Origin: Tenacibaculum jejuense
Lineage (GTDB): Bacteria > Bacteroidota > Bacteroidia > Flavobacteriales > Flavobacteriaceae
Direction: 5' to 3'
DNA length: 64,000 bases
Assembly (NCBI RefSeq): GCF_900198195.1
Contig: NZ_LT899436.1
Coordinates: 3,067,001-3,131,000 of the forward strand
This document shows, in pieces, positions 56,727 through 64,000 of this stretch. Both the position numbers and the translations under genes were made by a program. The first letter of the stretch is position 1; each line of letters starts with the position of its first letter. The notes under the pieces were generated by a model that saw nothing but the letters and a program-made list of their open reading frames with translations, was not told where the DNA came from and did no database searches.

Positions 56727-57152
56727 ATGAGAAAAGTAATATTTACATTTTTATTAGTCGCAATTTCAACTTCTATTAGTGCTCAAGGCATTTTTGGTAA
56801 ATGGGAAAATAGAGATGAAGAAACTGGTAAAGTTGATAGTGTAATTGAGGTATACGAAAAAGATGGTAAGGCTTATGCTAAAATTGTAGAAATCACTGAT
56901 CCTGAAAGACAAACTGCTGTTTGTGATAAATGTAAAGGGAAAAATAAAAATCAACCTATTTTAGGAATGAATATTTTGACAGGCTTAGAAAAAGACGGAG
57001 ATGAGTGGTCTGGTGGAAAAATTTTAGATCCTAAGAATGGAAAAACATACAAATGTTTTATCAAACTAGAGGAAGCTGACAAACTAAAAATTAGAGGTTA
57101 TATCGGTTTTTCTTTATTAGGAAGAACTGCATATTGGTTCAGAAAAAAATAA
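56727..57152 (+). CDS. secreted DUF2147 protein
   Basis: A 141-residue protein with a cleavable signal peptide (ending SISAQ). The mature part begins GIFGKWENRDEETGKVDSVI and contains CDKCKGKNKNQP and the closing LLGRTAYWFRK, all typical of DUF2147. It is a small periplasmic or surface beta-barrel-like protein of unknown role. Followed by a strong terminator. Confidence 0.9.
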   Translation: MRKVIFTFLLVAISTSISAQGIFGKWENRDEETGKVDSVIEVYEKDGKAYAKIVEITDPERQTAVCDKCKGKNKNQPILGMNILTGLEKDGDEWSGGKILDPKNGKTYKCFIKLEEADKLKIRGYIGFSLLGRTAYWFRKK

Positions 57153-57166
57153 AGATTGTAAAATAA

Positions 57167-57194
57167 AAAAAAGCTCCAATTTGGAGCTTTTTTT
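57167..57194. terminator. bidirectional terminator
   Basis: AAAAAAGCTCCAA (57167-57179) and TTGGAGCTTTTTTT (57181-57194). Serves the DUF2147 gene and, reading the other way, the receiver-GT2 gene, whose stop codon overlaps the end of the stem. Confidence 0.9.
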
Positions 57195-58332
57195 ATCTGT
57201 AATGTGTTGCTATTCTTGTTAATTGGAAGGCTATATTCAATGAATCTCTCATTGACAATTTTGAACCATCCATATGAACCCACCTTTTTAATGGTTGTTC
57301 ACAAATTAAATGCATTGTTTCTTCTCCGTACTTCTTTTTGAGTCTTAAAAACATTTCAACATCAAAGAGCCATCTTGTTATAAACTTCTTTTCAAATAGT
57401 AATGGTATTAAATCTTTCTCTAAAATTTTAGCTCCACATTGTGTATCCTTAAAATTCATTCCTAAAATTTTCTGAATCACAAAATTAATTGTTAGGCTGA
57501 TAATTTTTCTAGCTGATTGCTTAGTTATATTTGCTCCCATTCTCTCTATTCGAGAACCACTTACAACCTTGTAATTCGAAGCTGTTATTGTTCTAAACAA
57601 ATCATCAAAATCATGTAGATCTGTAGATAAATCAGCATCTAGAAAACCTATGTAATCAAACTTTAAATCTGTATTTTTTGAAAGATGTAACATACCTAGA
57701 CGAACAGCTTCAGCCTTTCCTCCATTTTGCTCACAGTTAAGAACACTAATATAATCTTCTCTTCCTTTGCTTAATGAATGTAATTCTTCAAGAGTTCCAT
57801 CTGAACTTCCGTCGTTTACAAAACATAGATGATAACCTATATTAGTCCTAACAAATCGTCTAAATTCTAACTCAGAAAGCCTACTTTCTTCGTTATAGCA
57901 AGGAATAACTACTCCAATACATTTTTCTCTTACTAATTGGGATTCACCTTTTAATAATAATTCTTCAGGAATAGGACAAAGTCCAACTATCCTGTTAATT
58001 CTAAGTACTATTTCACTTAATGTGGCAGGTTTTTTAATAAAGTCATCAATTCCGTAATCAAATAAGTCTATGATATCTGTATCTTCAGTATCCTCAGAAA
58101 TGATAACTACTTTAGCATTTGAAGAAGACTCTTTTAAATATTTTAAAACATCTATCCCAGAATAGTCTGAACTACTTATATCTAGAGTAACTAGATCCGG
58201 TTGAGTTTCTTCAATTAATTGTATAGCTTGTTTACTAGTTCTTGCAATTTTAGTGCTATATCCAATTTCAGACAGCTTTTTTTTAAGTGACAATAAGATC
58301 AATTTATTATGATCAAAAGTAACTATTTTCAT
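57193..58332 (-). CDS. response-regulator receiver-GT2 glycosyltransferase fusion, copy A
   Basis: A 379-residue protein. Residues 1-118 are a CheY-like receiver with phosphoacceptor Asp51 (DLVTLDIS) and the conserved lysine in DFIKKP; the acidic pair near the N-terminus is FDH rather than DD, so metal binding may be altered. Residues about 135-370 are a GT2 domain: GVVIPCYNEESRL, CFVNDGSSDGT, FLDADLSTD (the DxD) and a helical FDVEMFLRLKKKYG, similar to dolichyl/polyprenyl-phosphate sugar transferases. No membrane helix or DNA-binding domain. It implies phosphorylation-controlled glycosyl transfer. The paralogue lies 113 bases upstream. Confidence 0.9.
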   Translation of the reverse strand: MKIVTFDHNKLILLSLKKKLSEIGYSTKIARTSKQAIQLIEETQPDLVTLDISSSDYSGIDVLKYLKESSSNAKVVIISEDTEDTDIIDLFDYGIDDFIKKPATLSEIVLRINRIVGLCPIPEELLLKGESQLVREKCIGVVIPCYNEESRLSELEFRRFVRTNIGYHLCFVNDGSSDGTLEELHSLSKGREDYISVLNCEQNGGKAEAVRLGMLHLSKNTDLKFDYIGFLDADLSTDLHDFDDLFRTITASNYKVVSGSRIERMGANITKQSARKIISLTINFVIQKILGMNFKDTQCGAKILEKDLIPLLFEKKFITRWLFDVEMFLRLKKKYGEETMHLICEQPLKRWVHMDGSKLSMRDSLNIAFQLTRIATHYR

Positions 58333-58445
58333 ACGCGATAGTGTTGAGTTAGTAAATTAACACTCTCTATCCCCGGTGTGTATAAAAATTCTTTCCGAGA
58401 TCAATATACGATATAAATCCGTATAAAAAAATAAAAATCAAAAAG

Positions 58446-59585
58446 TTATCTGTAGTGTGTTGCTATTTTTGTTAATTGGAAGGCTATCTTCAAAGAATCT
58501 TTCATAGATAATTTAGAACCATCAGCATGTACCCATCTTTTTAGTGGTTGTTCACAAATTAATTGTTTTGCTTCTTCTCCGTATTTCTTTTTTAATCTAA
58601 GAAACATTTCTACATCAAAAAGCCATCTCGTTATAAACTTTTTTTCAAATAGTAATGGAATTACATCTTTATCTATAATCTTAGCTCCACATTGAGTATC
58701 TTTAAACTTCATACCTAGAATCTTCTGAATAATAAAGTTTATTGTTAAACTAATTAACTGTCTTGCTGATTGTTTGTTAATATTGGCTCCCATTCTACTA
58801 ATTCTGGAACCACTAACTATTTTATAATTTGTACTTTCAATAGTTTTTACTAAGTCATCAAAATCTTTAAAATCTGTAGATAAATCAGCATCTAAAAAAC
58901 CAATATAGTCTAATTCAATGTTTTTAGCTAAATGAAGCATTCCTAAACGTACTGCTTCGGCTTTACCTCCATTTTTAGGGCAATCATAAACGCTAATATA
59001 ATCTTCCCTTCCTTTGCTAAGTTTATTAAGAACTTCTAATGTTTTGTCTGTACTTCCGTCATTTACAAAACATAAATGATATCCTAAGTTTGCATAAACA
59101 AACTCTGTGAATTCATCACTAAGCAAACGATCTTCTTCATTGTAACATGGTATAACCACTCCAATACATTTTTCTCGTATTAGTCCATTACTATCATTTT
59201 CGTGAGTTGCTTCTTTTTTATCATTAGGTTCTCCAATTAGTTTTCGAACTCTGGCAACAATTTCATTAAGTGAAACTGGCTTTTTCATAAAATCATCAGC
59301 ACCTAAATTAAAACCTTTAATAATAGTTTCTTCTTGAGTTTCACCAGACATAATCATCACCTTACTATTTAAGTTAGGAGAATCTTTTACATATTTTGCA
59401 ATATCTAAACCAGACATATGCCTAAGATTAATATCTACTATAACCAAGTCTGGATTAATTTGATCAATCAATGCGACACCTCCTTGACCGGTTTTAGCAG
59501 TATGTACTTCATAACCTAAATCTGATAATTTCTTTTCTACAGAAAGTAACACTAATGTTTGGTCGTCGATGGTTACAATTTTCAT
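58446..59585 (-). CDS. response-regulator receiver-GT2 glycosyltransferase fusion, copy B
   Basis: A 379-residue protein from ATG 59585 (MKIVTIDDQT); an upstream ATG at 59612 adds nine residues, mostly lysine and hydrophobic, that copy A lacks. The receiver has the full acidic pair (Asp7, Asp8), phosphoacceptor Asp51 (VDINLRHMSGLDIA) and lysine in DDFMKKP. The GT2 domain is nearly the same as in copy A, including GFLDADLSTD and an identical-length C-terminus ending ATHYR. The linker differs (EPNDKKEATHENDSNG). No histidine kinase gene is seen in the window. A tandem duplication with faster divergence of the receiver is evident. Confidence 0.92.
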   Translation of the reverse strand: MKIVTIDDQTLVLLSVEKKLSDLGYEVHTAKTGQGGVALIDQINPDLVIVDINLRHMSGLDIAKYVKDSPNLNSKVMIMSGETQEETIIKGFNLGADDFMKKPVSLNEIVARVRKLIGEPNDKKEATHENDSNGLIREKCIGVVIPCYNEEDRLLSDEFTEFVYANLGYHLCFVNDGSTDKTLEVLNKLSKGREDYISVYDCPKNGGKAEAVRLGMLHLAKNIELDYIGFLDADLSTDFKDFDDLVKTIESTNYKIVSGSRISRMGANINKQSARQLISLTINFIIQKILGMKFKDTQCGAKIIDKDVIPLLFEKKFITRWLFDVEMFLRLKKKYGEEAKQLICEQPLKRWVHADGSKLSMKDSLKIAFQLTKIATHYR

Positions 59586-59762
59586 CTTCTTTTTGTTTTT
59601 TATGATTAACAATTACTATTGGGAATAATTACAACAATATAACAATAATAGTTATAAATAACTGAGTGTTAAACCCCTTTTTAGACCAGTTACCTTTTTA
59701 ATTCGACGAATGATATTTCAAACTATGTTTGGTTTATTGTATATTTAAACAAAAAACTATTA

Positions 59763-62700
59763 TTGAGTAAAAAGACCAATAAATATTTAATCTCCGCACT
59801 ATTAATTGGAATTGTATACCACACCACTTGTATATTTTTTACATTAGAATATACATATGATGCTTTAATCCATTTGTTTTTTGCTAACCATTATGCTAAT
59901 AGTTGGTTCGACCCTTGGAGTTATAGTTGGTATACCGGTTTCACTGTTATGGGATATCCTCCTCTTGTTCATCAAGCAGTCGGACTTTTCTCTATGGTAG
60001 GTGGATTAAAGTTTGGGTTATTTACAGTTGCTATAATAGCTATACTTTTATTTATTACTGGTGCTTATCGCTTTTCACTTTTAATTACAGGAAACAGAAA
60101 AGCTGCTGGTTATGCAGCTTTACTTGCTGTTTTTTCATCCTCTTTTGCTGAAACCTTACATGTTTTTGGCCAATTACCCAGTATTGTTGGAATATCTGTT
60201 TTAATGCATGCCTTACCCGAAGTGTATTTGTGGTTAAAGACTGGAAATTATAAATACTTCTTTAAATCTATTGCTTTAATATCTGTTACTGTTACATCAC
60301 ATCACGTGACACCAATTTTTGGAATGGTATTTTTTATTTTTCCTCTTATAGGAACTGTAATAATGGATTACGCTAAGGAAGAAGCTGGAACTTTAAAACA
60401 AGTAAATGTAAAACTATTTATAAAGGTATTCCTTAAGTTATTTAAAAGAATGATACTTTTCGGATTTACCTCTTTATTTTTAATTATCGTTTGTATTCTT
60501 CCTTATTGGATTAACACTAAGAAAAATCCGATTACACAAGTTCCAATACCGCATGGTTCTAGAGATAATTTTTTAGAAGTCACCTCTTCTGGATTGGTCT
60601 TCTTCTTAATACCTTGGGGAATTTTACTTTTCTTATTTCCTTATATTTTTTATAGATATTATCACAAACGATATATCTTTTTTGGTTTATCCATTACAAT
60701 GTTAACTATTTTAGGTACTGGAGGAACAACTCCTATTCCAAAGATGTTATTGGGTGATAACGCTTTTAACATTTTAACTTTAGATAGGTTTACGCTATGG
60801 GCTTCTATTATGTCTATCCCTATTTTTGGTGAGTTTGCTTATCGATTCATTGAAACAGATTTAAAGGAATTATACCAAAAAACCTTTGGAGCAGTTAACC
60901 ATAGAATTATTGGCGGAGTACTTGCTTCTGCGTTTTTATTCATGTCTATTTTTACAGTAAGCTTAGGTTACTTTAGACCTTTGCAACCTCAAAAAATAAA
61001 AATGCTTCCTATATTAAATTTTTTGAATCAGGATCAACATGATCATTGGAGATATTTAACTTTAGGATTTGGTGATCAAATTGCTTGGCTTGGTGCACAA
61101 ACTAAAGCGATGAGTGTAGATGGAAATTATCACTCTGCTAGAAGATTACCTGAATTAACTACAAGAGCTGTTGAACGTTTAGAAAACTCAAAATTTAGAG
61201 GAATTGAAGGACTAGGATCATTGCAACAATTTTTAACTGTTCCTGAAAAGTATAACTTAAAATATATTTTTTCAAATGATAAATTTTATGATCCTATACT
61301 TTATTTTGCTGGTTGGCAAAGATTACGACAATTAGAAAATGGTATTATGGTCTGGGAACGTTTAGGTGTTCCTCCTCTATCCACTATTTTACCTAAGGAA
61401 GATGTACCCAAATTCATGAAAATTATGTGGGGAATCATTCCGTTTTCAACTGTTATTTTAACTTTACTATTAATTAATGTTCAGTCTATAGCAATTAGAA
61501 TATTAAAAATTAGAAAGGAAGAATTGTCTGATTATTTAAAGTTTAAAATTAATTATACTAAATTTTCAAAATCAGTTTTAAAAGTTTCTATTGTTTGGGG
61601 AATTTTGGTCTTCTTAATCGTGAGTTATGGTATGTATCATTTTTATGTAGATAATAAAACTCAAAATTCTCCTAAAAGTGTGATTAAAGCATACTTTGAT
61701 GCTTTAGATTTTAAGCGTTTCCAACAAGCACATTCTTTTGTTGATCCTGAGAGTAAAATAAAACTCGATCAATATATGTTAGAAATCGCAGTTAATGACG
61801 GCTTGTTGAGTTCTTATGCAAAGCTAAATGCTATAAACATTACTATTAAAGATCAAACAAAAAAACAAGCTAAGGCATTTGTTGAAACAAAATGGGTCAC
61901 TCCTCTTGAAAAAATTGACAAATCATACAATTTTGAAATTATCAAACGAAAAGGTAAATGGTATATCCAAATTCCAAAACCGAATACCGACCTTCCGCCA
62001 GATCAACTTATGGTTACTAATAAAACTTCTTATTTTAATCATGGAAGAAGAAGAGTTACAACACAACAAACATTACATGAAGATGTTTTAAAACAACCGG
62101 TTTTAGAAGTTCTTCAAGCTAAATTAGTTAAGAAAGATAAAAGTTATGCTATTATAGGTACCATTCAAAATGTTGATAATGTTCCAGCTGATGTTGTCAT
62201 AAAAGCTACTTTATATAATGATGATAATAAATTATTAGCTCAATTTAATGCTAAACATCATATAAAACATAAATTGATGCCTAAGGAAGCTTCAAATTTC
62301 AGAATTGATTTTGAAGGTATTGCTTGGTCTAAAACAAAAGACTCTATTCCTAAAATTTTTAATCCAGATGAGTTTACTCCTACAGAATTTGAAGAACAAC
62401 CAACTCTTTTTAACTTGCATTGTGAAGGTAATGTTGCTAAAACTGATTTATATAAAAAAGTAAGCTTAAATGCAATACATGTAACTTCTAAAGAAATTTC
62501 AGGTAACTTATTTAACACAGGCACTCAAGAAGCTACAATAACACAACTTTTATTATCGTATTACAATGCTGACAAAGAACTAATCTGGGTAGATCATAAC
62601 TTTTTAAAAGAAAGTGTTCGTCAACAAAGAAGACAAAATTTTAGTTTTAAACCACCTGTTCTAGATAGTGTTAAAATAATTTACGACAAACTAGATTTTT

Positions 62701-62855
62701 GTTTTGTTAATGGATTACCAAATGAAGCTATTTCTGAAAAAATGGTTCCTGGGCGTTTTACGTATCACTTAAAAAATAATCTTATTAAAGCTGAGGGAAA
62801 AGGCTTTAATTTTATTAAAATTGAAACTGATAATTATATTGGAAATCCTAATTAA
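59763..62855 (+). CDS. GT-C-like multi-pass membrane protein (PTPS-related domain)
   Basis: A 1030-residue protein starting at TTG 59763; no ATG precedes it in frame after the nearest stop. The N-terminal half has 11-12 membrane helices with YTYDALIHLFFANHYANSWFDPWSYSWYTGF and SHHVTPIFGM, the outline of the '6-pyruvoyl-tetrahydropterin synthase-related' membrane family, which is considered GT-C-like. A further helix pair (about 550-640) leads to an extracytoplasmic NTF2-like domain (PKSVIKAYFDALDFKRFQQAH) and a beta-rich C-terminus. Likely uses lipid-linked sugars, such as those a GT2 enzyme of the adjacent type would make. Confidence 0.78.
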   Translation: MSKKTNKYLISALLIGIVYHTTCIFFTLEYTYDALIHLFFANHYANSWFDPWSYSWYTGFTVMGYPPLVHQAVGLFSMVGGLKFGLFTVAIIAILLFITGAYRFSLLITGNRKAAGYAALLAVFSSSFAETLHVFGQLPSIVGISVLMHALPEVYLWLKTGNYKYFFKSIALISVTVTSHHVTPIFGMVFFIFPLIGTVIMDYAKEEAGTLKQVNVKLFIKVFLKLFKRMILFGFTSLFLIIVCILPYWINTKKNPITQVPIPHGSRDNFLEVTSSGLVFFLIPWGILLFLFPYIFYRYYHKRYIFFGLSITMLTILGTGGTTPIPKMLLGDNAFNILTLDRFTLWASIMSIPIFGEFAYRFIETDLKELYQKTFGAVNHRIIGGVLASAFLFMSIFTVSLGYFRPLQPQKIKMLPILNFLNQDQHDHWRYLTLGFGDQIAWLGAQTKAMSVDGNYHSARRLPELTTRAVERLENSKFRGIEGLGSLQQFLTVPEKYNLKYIFSNDKFYDPILYFAGWQRLRQLENGIMVWERLGVPPLSTILPKEDVPKFMKIMWGIIPFSTVILTLLLINVQSIAIRILKIRKEELSDYLKFKINYTKFSKSVLKVSIVWGILVFLIVSYGMYHFYVDNKTQNSPKSVIKAYFDALDFKRFQQAHSFVDPESKIKLDQYMLEIAVNDGLLSSYAKLNAINITIKDQTKKQAKAFVETKWVTPLEKIDKSYNFEIIKRKGKWYIQIPKPNTDLPPDQLMVTNKTSYFNHGRRRVTTQQTLHEDVLKQPVLEVLQAKLVKKDKSYAIIGTIQNVDNVPADVVIKATLYNDDNKLLAQFNAKHHIKHKLMPKEASNFRIDFEGIAWSKTKDSIPKIFNPDEFTPTEFEEQPTLFNLHCEGNVAKTDLYKKVSLNAIHVTSKEISGNLFNTGTQEATITQLLLSYYNADKELIWVDHNFLKESVRQQRRQNFSFKPPVLDSVKIIYDKLDFCFVNGLPNEAISEKMVPGRFTYHLKNNLIKAEGKGFNFIKIETDNYIGNPN

Positions 62856-64000
62856 TGAAGTATCGATCACTACATATAATTTTTCAAATTTCACTAATTA
62901 TTGTGTTTTTCTCTTTTAGAATACTAGTGCAAAAAAAAGATAAGACAGTATCATTTTTAAGTAAAAAAACAACAGTTTTAGCTGGCGAATCTGTAAAATT
63001 AGAGTTTTCTGCTAGTGATGATAATATTCAACTTTTTTGTACAAGCTCATATTCAACAGTAATTTTAACACCTAAACGCGTAGATAAAATATATCAGTTT
63101 GACTTACCTAAACATTTAACAAACAAACGAGGCGATATAGTTTGGAATGTAATACATCAAAATAAAACTTTACTGACAGGAAATATTACAGTCTTGCCTT
63201 CTAAAGAAAAAACAATTATGGAATCGTATGCAGGACCACCTAGTATTGTAGCTGGCGGTGAAGATTACTTTATGCTTACAGTTTGCCCAACAGACGAATA
63301 TGACAACCCCTTGTTAGATGATACTAATGTTTTGATAAATTATCAATTCGACTCTAAAATTGTTTCTTCAAATGAAAAGATTAAAAATTTAACTGCTTGG
63401 AAAACTATTTTTTCTTATGAAAAATCTGGACGGTTTTTGGTTAATTCAGAATGTAATGGCGTTTCTTCAAAAGAAATTACAACTGAAGTGTACCCTAACA
63501 ATGCTGTAAGATTTAAAATCACATCATCTAGATATCATGACTATGCAGATGGAAATCAAATCGCGAGTTTTAAAACATCAGTAATAAAAGATTCTTATGG
63601 CAATATTGTTAGCGATGGAACTCATGTTGTTTTTGTTACTAAAAATATTTCTGGTGATTTACTCACTTCTTATGGAAATACCATCGCCGGTGTCGCAACT
63701 GGAAAAATGTTACACCCAGACAGAAAAGAGTCTTGGAAAACATTTGCTTATGTTGATGGTATAGCTGAAAGCGATACACTTAACATTAAATTCAAAGAAC
63801 TTTTTACTGATTTTCAAGTTAAGTTTTCAGAAGATAATAGAGAAATTACTGTTGGCCCTATAAAAAGTTTTATGAATCAGTTGATACCAGACGGTTTTGT
63901 TACTAAATTGAATATTTACCAAAAAGATACCTTACTAGAAATTAAAGAAGTGCCAACAAGAAAAGGATATGCCAAGTTTTACTTACATCCAGATTTTTAT
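62855..64000 (+). CDS. secreted Ig-like repeat protein, 3' end outside window
   Basis: Frame open from ATG 62855, whose A is also the last base of the previous stop, to the window end: 382 codons seen. An N-terminal signal or anchor helix (IIFQISLIIVFFSFRILV) is followed by beta-rich segments of about 100 residues each that look like immunoglobulin-like sandwiches (TTVLAGESVKLEFSAS, GGEDYFMLTVCPTDEYDNPLLDD, KTSVIKDSYGNIVSDGTHVVF). The last two resemble invasin/intimin-type Big domains. It is translationally coupled to the GT-C-like gene and is plausibly its substrate or partner at the surface; that is inference. Confidence 0.8.
   Translation, partial: MKYRSLHIIFQISLIIVFFSFRILVQKKDKTVSFLSKKTTVLAGESVKLEFSASDDNIQLFCTSSYSTVILTPKRVDKIYQFDLPKHLTNKRGDIVWNVIHQNKTLLTGNITVLPSKEKTIMESYAGPPSIVAGGEDYFMLTVCPTDEYDNPLLDDTNVLINYQFDSKIVSSNEKIKNLTAWKTIFSYEKSGRFLVNSECNGVSSKEITTEVYPNNAVRFKITSSRYHDYADGNQIASFKTSVIKDSYGNIVSDGTHVVFVTKNISGDLLTSYGNTIAGVATGKMLHPDRKESWKTFAYVDGIAESDTLNIKFKELFTDFQVKFSEDNREITVGPIKSFMNQLIPDGFVTKLNIYQKDTLLEIKEVPTRKGYAKFYLHPDFY

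Noticed and set aside
59927..60151. 74-residue frame inside the GT-C-like gene
   Set aside because: Same-strand overlap in another frame; Cys/Tyr/Phe-rich composition typical of a shifted reading of membrane codons.

Overview
The window is AT-rich chromosomal DNA from a member of the Bacteroidetes, very probably a marine Flavobacteriaceae. The evidence is a SusC/SusD pair with a GH16 laminarinase, a BshB1 bacillithiol deacetylase, class II (long) IlvC, LeuA without its regulatory domain, and tRNA promoters of the TTTG-N19-TAnnTTTG type. The style resembles Tenacibaculum or relatives, but the genus cannot be fixed from this window alone. I see no insertion sequence, prophage, CRISPR array or rRNA operon.

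Layout. 1-7500: the end of a YqgE/AlgH gene; a vWA-like lipoprotein with a membrane partner; two tiny paralogous ORFs; a class IV aminotransferase; a START-like protein; tRNA-Met; a Yellow/royal-jelly-type lipoprotein; a small membrane peptide; and a double-glycine-leader, Cys-rich peptide. 7500-17120: a laminarin-type polysaccharide utilisation locus on the minus strand (susC-susD-PKD/CBM-like lipoprotein-GH16), preceded by a secreted protein with two TonB C-terminal domains. 17350-25400: the complete minus-strand ilvE-ilvD-ilvB-ilvN-ilvC-ilvA operon. It is preceded by two successive leader peptides very rich in Ile/Val, each followed by an intrinsic terminator, which looks like a tandem transcription attenuator. 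25665-34517: a PRMT-like methyltransferase, then gltB-gltD and glnK-amtB for ammonium uptake and assimilation. 35100-39366: leuA-leuC-leuD-leuB.

39501-46785: a conserved-looking helical-repeat protein, then a tightly overlapping plus-strand cluster of lemA, two GT4 glycosyltransferases, a membrane protein, a zinc-ribbon protein, a lipoprotein and a MurG/GT28-like transferase. 46846-57152: an MBL-fold hydrolase, two GNAT acetyltransferases, two identical tRNA-Gly genes, an O-antigen-ligase-like TPR protein, a rhomboid protease, a lysophospholipid acyltransferase, tRNA-His, bshB1, a trans-sulfuration enzyme, a DUF2520 protein, a KdsC-like phosphatase and a DUF2147 protein. 57193-64000: two tandem genes encoding a response-regulator receiver domain fused to a family 2 glycosyltransferase, facing away from a 1030-residue GT-C-like membrane protein and a truncated Ig-like surface protein.

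How it fits together. AmtB/GlnK and GltBD supply glutamate, the amino donor for IlvE. IlvA/B/N/C/D make the keto acids, and LeuACDB branches off from ketoisovalerate, so the middle 20 kb is a nitrogen-assimilation and branched-chain amino acid block. The rest is largely envelope biology: glycan import, glycosyl transfer and surface lipoproteins. The strongest candidates for new biology are the tandem ilv attenuator, the receiver-GT2 fusion locus, the Cys-rich double-glycine peptide and the pair of tiny paralogous ORFs.
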